DNA of 64,000 nucleotides. It comes from an uncultured Collinsella sp. Lineage in GTDB: Bacteria; Actinomycetota; Coriobacteriia; Coriobacteriales; Coriobacteriaceae. Of the stretch, positions 14,394 to 22,188 are shown piece by piece. The notes under the pieces were generated by a model. That model saw nothing but the letters and a program-made list of their open reading frames with translations. It had not been told where the DNA came from and made no database searches. Both the position numbers and the translations under genes were made by a program. The stretch lies in contig URKU01000001.1 of NCBI GenBank assembly GCA_900548515.1, positions 25,815 to 89,814 on the forward strand, given 5' to 3'. Each line of letters starts with the position of its first letter. Positions within the stretch are counted from its first letter, which is position 1.

Positions 14394-15567
14394 GGTCAAG
14401 CGCGACCAAAAGGGCGTGTGGTACGCGCAGCCGTATCTTGGCAAGGCACCGGACGGGCGGCAGATACGGCCACGCCGTAGTTTCCCGGATGCCAGGACGC
14501 GCGATGAAGCGCAGGCTTTGGCTGATGCCTGGGCTTCGCACCTGACCTTTGACGGCAAGGTCAAGAGCACGCTGATAGTCGACCTGCTTTGGGAGTACAT
14601 CGAGCAGCGGAAGGTCAAGGGCGCAGCCATTAACACCGTGAAGAGGTGGACGTTTTTCACACGAACCTACGTGGGCAAGTACCTTAAAGGCAAAGTCGCT
14701 CGCGACCTTACCGCCATTGAGCTGAACGACTTCGAGACGAGGCTTGGCGTGAGCAAGAAGAACGGCGGTCAAGGTCTTTCGTGCAACACGATCATCAGTG
14801 TTCACCACTTTTTGCGCGGCGCATACAACTTTTGGGTGCGCATCGGCATCTGCGAGAACAACCCAATGCTTATGGTCACAAAGCCGCCAGAGGAACGCCA
14901 TGAAGCCGTGAGCATCGACGAATGGGATTACAGGGCACTCGATGCCATGGTCTCCGAAAAGCTCAACCTTGAGGCGCCCGAGAAGCGCTTCATGCGCCAA
15001 TCAGCCTACGCTTTCGCAGCTTGGCTTGCACTACACACGGGGATGCGCGTCGGCGAGGTGTGCGCCGTTAGACGGCGCGACCTCCACAAGGCGCAGGGGT
15101 TCATCCTCGTGAGTGGAACGGTCATCGAGGTTCCGGGCGGTGGAGTTATTCGCTCCAACGTGACCAAGAACAAGAAGACGCGGCCTGTGGCACTAATCGA
15201 CGAAGAGTGGGAGCTGATAAAAGCCTATCTCGCGCAACAGGATTCGATTTCAGACGCTTTTACGCCCGATTCGCCACTGGTGAGCATAGACGGCTCTTAC
15301 ATGCGCCCTACGACCGTCTCAAAGGCTTTCAGCCGCGCTCGCGACCGTGCGGGCATGCCGAGGACGTACGTGTTCCACTCGTTGCGCCATACGCACGCCA
15401 CGTGGTGCCTGGCGAACGGCGTTGACCTCAAGACGCTCGCAGATCGCTTGGGACACTCGAACGAAGCGACAACGCTGAAACTCTACGCGCACCTTCTGCC
15501 GGGGCGCGACCAGGCGGCGGCTCAGGCGTTCAACAACTTTGCCAAGCAGCTTGAGGACGGAGTGTAA
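14383..15567 (+). CDS. Tyrosine recombinase / integrase
   Basis: 394 residues. An N-terminal arm-binding-like domain ('DVEVKRDQKGVWYAQPYLGK') leads to a SAM-like core-binding domain and the catalytic domain with Arg222 ('HTGMRVGEV'), His332 and Arg335 ('HSLRHTH'), His358 ('LGHSNEATTLKLY') and nucleophile Tyr368. All catalytic residues are present. It lies 5 kb inside the prophage in the middle of the early operon, not next to an attachment site, and is followed by an mIHF-type gene. It is the second, unrelated recombinase of this phage. Whether it drives integration or another event such as dimer resolution is open. Confidence 0.93.
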   Translation: MDVEVKRDQKGVWYAQPYLGKAPDGRQIRPRRSFPDARTRDEAQALADAWASHLTFDGKVKSTLIVDLLWEYIEQRKVKGAAINTVKRWTFFTRTYVGKYLKGKVARDLTAIELNDFETRLGVSKKNGGQGLSCNTIISVHHFLRGAYNFWVRIGICENNPMLMVTKPPEERHEAVSIDEWDYRALDAMVSEKLNLEAPEKRFMRQSAYAFAAWLALHTGMRVGEVCAVRRRDLHKAQGFILVSGTVIEVPGGGVIRSNVTKNKKTRPVALIDEEWELIKAYLAQQDSISDAFTPDSPLVSIDGSYMRPTTVSKAFSRARDRAGMPRTYVFHSLRHTHATWCLANGVDLKTLADRLGHSNEATTLKLYAHLLPGRDQAAAQAFNNFAKQLEDGV

Positions 15568-15633
15568 ACGGTGTGTAAATGGCAAGACCTCGGCCATTTG
15601 CGTCACGACACGAAAACGAGAGGTCAGAAAGCA

Positions 15634-15646
15634 AAACCGATGGTTT
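15634..15646. promoter_or_regulatory. AAACC-N3-GGTTT palindrome (third of three)
   Basis: AAACCGATGGTTT lies in the 128-bp gap between the integrase and the mIHF gene. The same palindrome with other centres occurs at 10148-10160 (AAC) and 12083-12095 (ATC). It could be a binding site for a phage regulator. Confidence 0.35.
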
Positions 15647-15695
15647 GGGAACGGTTAGCCGCCGTATTCCAAGTAAGAATCAGGAGATACAGAAA

Positions 15696-16022
15696 ATGGT
15701 ACCGAAATTGACCGCCGAGCAAAGGCGTGCAGCCCTCGATAAGGGGATGCAGATCAGGTGCAAGCGAGCTGATTACAAGGTCAAGCTGAAATACGGCATC
15801 ATGTCGATTGAGCGGCTCTTTGAGTTGGCGGACAGTGGCGACCAGGCTGCATCGGGCATGCGTGTCGAATCATTGATTAGGTCGATGCCCGGTTTTGCCG
15901 CGCCACGAACCCAGAAGCTCATGAAGAGCCTGCACATCAGCGCGACCCGCCGAGTGAAGGGACTTGGGTACATCCAGCGCGAGGGACTTATCAAGGCTCT
16001 TGGGGGTGGGTGCCGTGAGTAG
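15696..16022 (+). CDS. Phage-encoded mIHF-type integration host factor
   Basis: 108 residues from ATG 15696 (AGGAGATAC upstream). It has the helix-two-turn-helix layout of actinobacterial mIHF: a helical N-terminus with 'LTAEQRRAALDKGMQIR', then 'SLIRSMPGFAAPRTQKLM' at 59-76 and 'TRRVKGLGYIQREGLIKAL' near 84-102. Host mIHF is an abundant DNA-bending protein needed for integration of mycobacteriophage L5 by its tyrosine integrase. Here a phage copy stands directly behind the tyrosine integrase, which suggests a self-supplied accessory factor. The open frame runs upstream to 15579, but that part lacks family similarity. Confidence 0.82.
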   Translation: MVPKLTAEQRRAALDKGMQIRCKRADYKVKLKYGIMSIERLFELADSGDQAASGMRVESLIRSMPGFAAPRTQKLMKSLHISATRRVKGLGYIQREGLIKALGGGCRE

Positions 16023-16251
16023 GTCGAGTGAGCGAGCACGCCGCCGAATCAAGAGGATGGGTGTGCTTATAGCGGTGCTCATAGCGTTGTTGGGATGCAT
16101 CATCGTCTTTCTTTGTTTTTGCCTTATGGAACTGCTCATAAGCATCATTACCGGTTGCCTGTTCTCTTGGCTCGTCCCGTCGCTCGCAACCGCGATGGTG
16201 ATCATGACCTATATCGCATTGGCAATCGTGAGGGGTGGTAACTGTGAGTGA
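16015..16251 (+). CDS. Small phage membrane protein
   Basis: 78 residues from GTG 16015, overlapping the end of the mIHF gene. A strongly basic start ('SERARRRIKRM') and two long hydrophobic segments (about 18-42 and 46-72) predict an inner-membrane hairpin. Role unknown. Confidence 0.55.
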   Translation: MSRSSERARRRIKRMGVLIAVLIALLGCIIVFLCFCLMELLISIITGCLFSWLVPSLATAMVIMTYIALAIVRGGNCE

Positions 16252-16657
16252 CAGCCTTAACAGCGTCACCTTGAGTGGCAACCTTGGGCAAGATGCAGAG
16301 GTTCGGTACACCAACAGCGGCCTTGCGGTAACGAGCTTTTCACTAGCAGTGAACAAGAGCCGCAAGCAGCAGGACGGCAGCTATAAGGACGTGACCAGTT
16401 GGGTCGACTGCGTGATGTACGGCAAGCGTGGCGAAGCGATGTTCAACAACGGCCTTCTGATGAAAGGCGCACGCCTGGCTATCCTTGGGCACCTGTACCA
16501 GAACGTGTGGGAGAAGGACGGCAAACGCTATCGCAAGCTCGAGGTCATCGTCGATAACGTGGCAATCATGACCTCGCATCGGCAGTCGCAGCAACCGGCG
16601 GCGGCACCTCAGACCGCGACCTACCCAGACGTGTACGACGAAGATATTCCCTTCTAA
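16244..16657 (+). CDS. ssb: Single-stranded DNA-binding protein
   Basis: 137 residues. OB fold with 'LNSVTLSGNLGQDAEVRYTN' and 'TSFSLAVNKS', then 'WVDCVMYGKRGEAM' and 'GARLAILGHLYQNVWEKDGK'. The linker is rich in Gln, Pro and Ala, and the acidic tip 'DEDIPF' is the standard SSB tail that binds replication partners. It covers single strands during phage replication. The start is GTG 16244; a GTG at 16235 in frame would add three residues. Confidence 0.93.
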   Translation: MSDSLNSVTLSGNLGQDAEVRYTNSGLAVTSFSLAVNKSRKQQDGSYKDVTSWVDCVMYGKRGEAMFNNGLLMKGARLAILGHLYQNVWEKDGKRYRKLEVIVDNVAIMTSHRQSQQPAAAPQTATYPDVYDEDIPF

Positions 16658-16666
16658 GGAGCTGAC

Positions 16667-17104
16667 ATGTACGGACGAAAGATGAACGTTTGCCTGGCTG
16701 ACGGAACGGTCATGCCGACATACGCGCACGATGGCGATGCAGGCTTCGACCTTTGCATCACCGAGGATGTAAGGCTTGAGCCAAACGCAAGCGCTGTCTG
16801 CGGACTTGGCTTTGCCTGCGAGATTCCGAGTGGTTGCGTCGGCTTGGTCTTCCCGCGCTCCGGCCTTGGCGCTCACTACGGCGTGACGCTGCGCAACAGC
16901 GTAAGCGTCATCGACAGCGGATACCGTGGCGAGGTGCATGCACCGCTGGTCAATCTCAGCTGTGACACCGTGTTTCTTCCCAAGGGTACGCGCGTGTGCC
17001 AGATGGTCGTTGTCCCGTTCGTGCCGTGTGATCTTGTCGGGGTCGATAGCCTGACCGACACCGAGCGTGGTACAGACGGCTTCGGCTCTACGGGCATCGA
17101 CTAG
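16667..17104 (+). CDS. dut: dUTP diphosphatase
   Basis: 145 residues with all five trimeric dUTPase motifs: 'DAGFDL', 'PRSGLG', 'VIDSGYRGEV' with the catalytic Asp, 'GTRVCQMVV' and the C-terminal 'RGTDGFGSTG'. It hydrolyses dUTP to dUMP and pyrophosphate, lowering uracil in phage DNA and supplying dUMP. It follows ssb by 9 bp in the same operon. Confidence 0.95.
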   Translation: MYGRKMNVCLADGTVMPTYAHDGDAGFDLCITEDVRLEPNASAVCGLGFACEIPSGCVGLVFPRSGLGAHYGVTLRNSVSVIDSGYRGEVHAPLVNLSCDTVFLPKGTRVCQMVVVPFVPCDLVGVDSLTDTERGTDGFGSTGID

Positions 17105-17116
17105 GGTTGATGCCTT

Positions 17117-17563
17117 GTGGATGCCAAGGAATACTTCGAGCGCATCCGTGACGAGGTGGCTAGCATCGAGCACGCAAAGGAGATGCTAGCCCGCCTTAAG
17201 GCTCGCGAGGGAGCCAAGGCGCAGAGCTACAGCACGGGCGGCGGCGGTGGCGGCTCAGACCCTATGGATGCGATTAACGGGCGTATCGACTTTGAGGGGA
17301 GGTTGGAAAGGAGGATCGCGGACAGCCAATCCGAGGTGGACGAAGCGTGCGTGCTGCTCTACGGTGCTGACAATCGCGGCGGCTTGGCAAAGCTCAAGGG
17401 CAACCGATACGCCGACGCGCTGTGCATGGCCTATCTCCAAGCGATGCCATGGGACGAGATAGCCGATGTGATGCAGTGCTCGCGCCAATGGTGCAGGGAG
17501 CTTTGCAACGTTGGGTTCCGCTATATCGACGAGGTGGGCTTTGCCGCGCTCAAAGATATTTGA
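17117..17563 (+). CDS. Putative late-gene regulator (sigma-like HTH protein)
   Basis: 148 residues from GTG 17117. An N-terminal coiled coil ('EYFERIRDEVASIEHAKEML') and a Gly-rich linker lead to a helix-turn-helix region, 'LQAMPWDEIADVMQCSRQWC', resembling sigma-70 region 4. Small proteins of this kind (ArpU/RinA/Q-like position) stand at the end of early operons just before the packaging genes and switch on late transcription. A promoter-terminator pair follows at 17573-17656, which fits. The identity of the family is inferred from position and the HTH. Confidence 0.7.
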   Translation: MDAKEYFERIRDEVASIEHAKEMLARLKAREGAKAQSYSTGGGGGGSDPMDAINGRIDFEGRLERRIADSQSEVDEACVLLYGADNRGGLAKLKGNRYADALCMAYLQAMPWDEIADVMQCSRQWCRELCNVGFRYIDEVGFAALKDI

Positions 17564-17572
17564 GATTGGTAC

Positions 17573-17602
17573 TTGTCATCACTTTTCAGTTTGTGCTACA
17601 TT
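17573..17602 (+). promoter_or_regulatory. Putative late promoter
   Basis: TTGTCA (17573-17578) and TACATT (17597-17602) are 18 bp apart, 10 bp after the regulator stop. A transcript would start near 17609 and meet the hairpin at 17626. Confidence 0.45.
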
Positions 17603-17625
17603 TCGGTACGGTGGATTATCAGAAA

Positions 17626-17656
17626 GGGACACGGCCTTGGGTCGCGTCCCTTTTTT
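17626..17656 (+). terminator. Terminator just after the late promoter
   Basis: GGGACACG and CGCGTCCC form an 8-bp stem with one mismatch and a 9-nt loop, followed by six T residues. It would end early transcription and any short transcript from 17609. Confidence 0.75.
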
Positions 17657-17671
17657 GTTGGGGGTCGCGCA

Positions 17672-18001
17672 ATGGCAAAGGGCTTCTCGTATCGGTTCTA
17701 CCATTCCAAGGATTGGGAACAGGCGCGAGAGCTCGCATTGCAGCGCGATGCCTATCTTTGCCAGCACTGCCTTAAGGCTGGCATCGCAACACCGGCAACG
17801 ATGGTGCATCACATCATCGAGCTAACACCATCGAACATCAGCGATCCGAACATAGCGACCGACACTCGCAACCTTGTAAGCCTGTGCGACCTCTGCCACA
17901 AGAAGGTGCACGGCTGGGCAAGGCAGGGCAGCACAAGGCAAGGGCTGCGCTTTGACGAGGACGGCAACTTGATTTCGCTGACAGACGAAAACACAGACTG
18001 A
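17672..18001 (+). CDS. HNH endonuclease
   Basis: 109 residues. The HNH/treble-clef motif is complete: 'CQHCLKAGIATPATMVHHII' (first CxxC and the HH), 'DTRNLVSLCDLCHKKVH' (Asn, second CxxC and final His). Phages of the HK97 type often place an HNH gene directly before the small terminase subunit, where it assists DNA cleavage at packaging. GGGGGTCG precedes the start. Confidence 0.92.
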   Translation: MAKGFSYRFYHSKDWEQARELALQRDAYLCQHCLKAGIATPATMVHHIIELTPSNISDPNIATDTRNLVSLCDLCHKKVHGWARQGSTRQGLRFDEDGNLISLTDENTD

Positions 18002-18154
18002 GCACAAGCGCACAGTCAAACAAAATGACAGACAAAACAGCAGGTCACAGCTTCGAGCTATCCCCCCGGTCTAAAACCAAGGCACCCAGCATAGGGCACC
18101 AACGCCGGGAGATAGATTTATGCGCGCAGAGGTTTTCAGAACGGGGGTGGTCTT
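18002..18154. other. Gap between HNH and terminase small subunit, possible cos/pac region
   Basis: 153 bp without a gene, directly upstream of terS. Packaging sites usually lie here in phages with this gene order, but I see no decisive signature. Confidence 0.25.
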
Positions 18155-18583
18155 GTGGCGAAGCGAAAAGTATGCGAAAGTACCGAGATTTCGCCGAAAG
18201 TCGCGAAGAGTCCCCCGAAGCGGAACGGTCAATCGGTTCAATCGCTCTACCAAAACGAGCTGAAAAGGCTGCAACGCCTGACCAAGGACGTCATTCCAGA
18301 CGACAAGCGCACGGCCATCATGCCGCTCATGTCGAACATCGCGTTTCTGAAAGTGAAGCTCGACCAGGCTCGCGTGGAGCTTATGGGCGAAAGCATCTTC
18401 ACCGAGTACGACAACGGTGGCGGGCAGTCTGGTCTGCGCGAGCATCCTGGCTTTTCCGCGTACAACAAGCTGTTCACAACTTTCTCGCGCGGTATCAAGC
18501 AGATCACCGACATGATGCCGAGCGGAAGCACGTCAGCCGACGCGCTCATGGATTACCTGAACGAGACGAGGTTCGGTGGCTAG
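18155..18583 (+). CDS. terS: Terminase small subunit
   Basis: 142 residues from GTG 18155. A basic N-terminus ('SPPKRNGQSVQ') precedes helices with 'PLMSNIAFLKVKLDQARVEL' and an HPGFSAYNKL segment found in P27-type small terminases ('pGl..yn'). It recognises the packaging site and hands DNA to the large subunit. It overlaps terL by 8 bp. Confidence 0.82.
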   Translation: MAKRKVCESTEISPKVAKSPPKRNGQSVQSLYQNELKRLQRLTKDVIPDDKRTAIMPLMSNIAFLKVKLDQARVELMGESIFTEYDNGGGQSGLREHPGFSAYNKLFTTFSRGIKQITDMMPSGSTSADALMDYLNETRFGG

Positions 18584-20297
18584 GAAGAAGGCCGCTGGCT
18601 CGTGCGAGAAGGCGATACGCGAGTACTTCGGCGGCATCCTCGACGGAACGATAACCTCGTGCGCGAAGATGCAGCAGGTCGCCGCCATCGTCCTTCGCGA
18701 CTTGGACAACGACGATCCGCTGTATCCGTACCACTACCGCGAGGAATACGCGCAGAAGCACGTGAGCTTCATCGAGCGCTTCTGCCGACTTCCATCCGGC
18801 AAGCTCGGACAGCCCTTCGAGCTTGAGCTTTTCCAGCGCGCAATCCTGTCGGTCGTTTTCGGCTTCGTCGATGTCGAGGGGAAGCGGCAGTACCGCGAAG
18901 TGCTCTGGATTATGGGGCGCAAGAACGGCAAGACCGCGCTCGCTTCCGCAATAGAGCTTGACTTGCTCATCAACGACGATGAGGGCGCGCCAGAGGTCTA
19001 CAACGTCGCCACGGCCCACGACCAGGCGGCGAAGGGCTTCAACAACGCCTGGCGAATGGTGCTCACGTCGCCAGCTTTGGGGCGGCATGTACGAAAGCGC
19101 GTGAGCGACCTTTACTGCGATTTGAACATGGGTTCAATCAAGGCGCTGTCAGCCAACACGAACCACCTCGACGGCCTCGACATCTCAGGGGCCATCGTCG
19201 ACGAGCTCGCGGCCATGAAGAACCGCGATCTGTACGACTTGACCATTCAGGGCACGTCAGCACGCCGACAACCGCTGGTTCTGGAAATCACTACCAACGG
19301 TTTCGTTCGGAACGGCATCTTCGATGCTCAGTACGAATACGCCACCAAATGGCTCGACGGTCAGGCGACAGGTGAGAAGGCCGAGCGCTTCATAGCGTTC
19401 ATCTTCGAGCTTGATGAGCGCGATGAGTGGCAAGAGGAATCGGCGTGGATCAAGGCGAACCCTGGTCTTGGCACCATCAAAAGCCTTGAGGGCTTGCGCC
19501 AAAACGTCTCAAAGGCCAAAGACGACCCGACATTTCTGCCGACACTTCTGGTCAAGGACTTCAATCTCATCGAAAACCAGAGCCAAGCATGGCTTACGTG
19601 GGCTGAGATTCATAACGATGACACTTTCGACCCGTCCGACGGGTCTTTTTCTTATGCGGTGCTCGGCGTTGACGCGTCCGACACCACTGACCTCACCGCC
19701 GCATGCTTGCTGATGATGCGCCCGAACGACGAGCGCATATATGCGATGCACATGGCGTGGATTCCGCTTCGCGCTTTGGAGCAGGCAGAAACGGAAGGAC
19801 GGCGCGGCGGTCGCGACGGCGTGCCTTACGACGCGTGGATTGCGCGCGGGCTTCTGCGAACGTCTCCGACACCAATTATCGACAAGCGGCTCGTGCTCGA
19901 TTGGGTGGACGAGGTGCGCGAGAAATGTGGCATCTACGCCGTCGCGTGCGGCTACGACCCGTGGCACATGCGCGACGTGCCGACGGTGGAAGCCTACGAA
20001 GGTTATTTCGGAGCCGACAACTTCAAGAAGGTCATCCAAGGCGCTCAAACGCTCTCGATGCCAATGAAGGAGCTACGCGCCCTGTACAAGGAGAACCGCG
20101 TAGTTGACAACAGCAACCCGATTGCCGAGTGGTGCCGCTCGAACGTTGCGGTGCGCAGCGACGCGAACGGAAACATCGCGCCCGACAAGAAGAACCAAGA
20201 CCCGCGCAACCGCATAGACGCCTGGGCGGCGGAATGCGATGCATTCGTGGTCTTGAAAGACATGATGGACGATTTCAGAAGCATGATTGGAGGTTAA
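18576..20297 (+). CDS. terL: Terminase large subunit
   Basis: 573 residues. The ATPase has 'LWIMGRKNGKTALAS' (Walker A-like, around 110-124) and 'ISGAIVDELAAM' as the acidic coupling region. The nuclease half has 'LGVDASDTTDLTA' with metal-binding Asp, and a late 'NRIDAWAAECDA'. Length and order match HK97/P27-associated large terminases. It pumps DNA into the prohead and cuts it. The GTG start at 18576 overlaps terS. Confidence 0.93.
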   Translation: MARKKAAGSCEKAIREYFGGILDGTITSCAKMQQVAAIVLRDLDNDDPLYPYHYREEYAQKHVSFIERFCRLPSGKLGQPFELELFQRAILSVVFGFVDVEGKRQYREVLWIMGRKNGKTALASAIELDLLINDDEGAPEVYNVATAHDQAAKGFNNAWRMVLTSPALGRHVRKRVSDLYCDLNMGSIKALSANTNHLDGLDISGAIVDELAAMKNRDLYDLTIQGTSARRQPLVLEITTNGFVRNGIFDAQYEYATKWLDGQATGEKAERFIAFIFELDERDEWQEESAWIKANPGLGTIKSLEGLRQNVSKAKDDPTFLPTLLVKDFNLIENQSQAWLTWAEIHNDDTFDPSDGSFSYAVLGVDASDTTDLTAACLLMMRPNDERIYAMHMAWIPLRALEQAETEGRRGGRDGVPYDAWIARGLLRTSPTPIIDKRLVLDWVDEVREKCGIYAVACGYDPWHMRDVPTVEAYEGYFGADNFKKVIQGAQTLSMPMKELRALYKENRVVDNSNPIAEWCRSNVAVRSDANGNIAPDKKNQDPRNRIDAWAAECDAFVVLKDMMDDFRSMIGG

Positions 20298-20299
20298 AC

Positions 20300-21565
20300 G
20301 TGGCTAAACGAACGTCGATGTTCCGCTCAATGTTCGATGCCGTATTCCACAAGCCGATCATGCAGGCCGTGGACGGCTACTTTCAGACGTTCACGGCGTA
20401 CTCACCGCGCTTCACGACGTGGAGTGGCGGCATCTACGAAGCGGAGCTGACGCGAAGCATCATCGAGCGAAACGCCGACCACGCGAGCAAGCTGAAACCC
20501 GAGGTTTCGGGAACCGCGCAGCGGTTGGCAACGCGTTCGCTCGAATGGCAGCCGAACCCGTGGATGACGACGCCGCAGTTCCTGCACCGCATCTCGACGA
20601 TGCTGGACGTGTGCGACACGTGCCTTATCGTTCCTATCCTCGATGGGAACACCGAGACCATCACGGGATACTATCCCGTCCTTCCAGGGCAGTGCGAAGC
20701 CTACGACGTGGGCGGAGCGCTGTGGCTCAAGCTGTCTTTCCCAGGCGGCGACGCCGCCATGCTCGAATGGTCGCGCGTCGGCGTGCTCACCCGGCACCAG
20801 TTCCGAAGCGATTTGTTCGGCGACGGGACGAACGTGCTCAATCCGACGCTTGAGCTTATGCACGCGCAGAACGAAGCCGAGAAGACGGCCATCGAGCAAG
20901 GCGCGGCCATTCGCTTCATAGGCAAGATGTCGCAGAACCGCAATCCAGAAGACTTGGAGAAGGCTCGCAAGGAATTCAATAAGCAGCTCGGTTCGGCGAA
21001 CGCTGGCGGCATTGCCGTATATGACAACAAATACAACGACGTCAAGCAGATAACGCCGCAGAGCTACACGGTGGACGCCGCCCAGATGGAGCGCATCGAG
21101 AAGGCCGCGTATCGGTTCTTCGGCTCGTGCGAAGACATCGTTATGAACAAGGCCGACGAGGAAACATACAACTCGTTTTATGAAGGGCGTACCGAGGTAT
21201 TCGCGGTGCAGCTTGGCTACGTGCTCACGTGCATGACCTTCACGCCGAACGAGATCGCGTACGGCAACAGCATCATGTTCAGCGCGAACCGCCTTGAGTT
21301 CGCGAGCAACGCGACGAAGCTCAACGTCGTTACGTCGCTTTACGACCGAGGAATCATGACGGGCAACCAGGGCGCGGACGTGTTCCAGCTTCCGCATTAC
21401 GAGGGTGGCGACCGCCACGTGATACGCGGAGAGTACATCGACCTCGACTTGATAAGCGAGCACACATCGGAGCAAGCCGCCAAGGCGGCTGAGGTAAACG
21501 CAAACGTCGCGGCAATCGACGGTAAGAAGAAGGATGGTGACGACGATGCCAGCCAAGCCGAATGA
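20300..21565 (+). CDS. Portal protein, HK97 type
   Basis: 421 residues from GTG 20300 with GGAGG upstream. 'SIIERNADHASKLKPEVSGT', 'PQFLHRISTMLDVCDTCLIV' and 'YRFFGSCEDIVMNKADEETY' follow the HK97 portal layout. It forms the dodecameric ring at one capsid vertex through which DNA passes. The acidic C-terminus ends 'KKKDGDDDASQAE'. It overlaps the protease gene by 20 bp. Confidence 0.9.
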   Translation: MAKRTSMFRSMFDAVFHKPIMQAVDGYFQTFTAYSPRFTTWSGGIYEAELTRSIIERNADHASKLKPEVSGTAQRLATRSLEWQPNPWMTTPQFLHRISTMLDVCDTCLIVPILDGNTETITGYYPVLPGQCEAYDVGGALWLKLSFPGGDAAMLEWSRVGVLTRHQFRSDLFGDGTNVLNPTLELMHAQNEAEKTAIEQGAAIRFIGKMSQNRNPEDLEKARKEFNKQLGSANAGGIAVYDNKYNDVKQITPQSYTVDAAQMERIEKAAYRFFGSCEDIVMNKADEETYNSFYEGRTEVFAVQLGYVLTCMTFTPNEIAYGNSIMFSANRLEFASNATKLNVVTSLYDRGIMTGNQGADVFQLPHYEGGDRHVIRGEYIDLDLISEHTSEQAAKAAEVNANVAAIDGKKKDGDDDASQAE

Positions 21566-22175
21566 GCGGCAATACAGAACGATGTCGATGGTGCTGCGCA
21601 GCCTGCCTGATGACGGCAAGCGCGAGAAGCGCATAGAATCCGACTACTACGTCGAGGGATACGCCTCGACGTTCAATGACCCATACGTCCTTTGGCAAGA
21701 CCCTTGGGACGGCACCGAGTACCGCGAGGTCATCAGCCCAGACGCCTTCGTCGATACCGACATGAGCGACATCATCATGCAGTTCGACCATATGGGCGAC
21801 GTTTTGGCGCGCCAGTCGAACGGCACGCTCATCGTCGAGCCCGACGAGCATGGGCTTTTCATGGCTGCCGACCTCTCGAAGTCGGACGCCGCCCGCAACC
21901 GATTCGAGGAAATCGACAACGGCCTTGTTACACGCATGTCGTGGGCGTTCACCATCGGCGCGTCCGAGTACGACCGAGACACGCACACCACGACCATCAC
22001 GCGCGTCAAGAAGATTTATGACGTGTCCGCAGTCAGCCTTCCTGCTGACCCGAACACCGAAATAAGTGCAAGAAACCTTCTCAACGGAGTGATTGAGAAG
22101 TCGCACGGGGAGCACGTGCGCCGCAAGAACGCGCTCGTAAAGGCGCGTGCAGTAATGGCAATCGCCACCAATTAG
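21546..22175 (+). CDS. Prohead protease, HK97 type
   Basis: 209 residues. 'VEGYASTFNDPYVL', 'AFVDTDMSDIIMQFDHMGDV' (catalytic His in FDH) and 'TRMSWAFTIGASEYD' (catalytic Ser in MSWAF) are the S78 family signatures. It matures the capsid by cleaving the scaffold part of the major capsid protein. Start 21546 is preceded by GGTGA; ATG 21534 is the alternative. Confidence 0.92.
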   Translation: MPAKPNERQYRTMSMVLRSLPDDGKREKRIESDYYVEGYASTFNDPYVLWQDPWDGTEYREVISPDAFVDTDMSDIIMQFDHMGDVLARQSNGTLIVEPDEHGLFMAADLSKSDAARNRFEEIDNGLVTRMSWAFTIGASEYDRDTHTTTITRVKKIYDVSAVSLPADPNTEISARNLLNGVIEKSHGEHVRRKNALVKARAVMAIATN

Positions 22176-22188
22176 AAGGGAAACAAAC

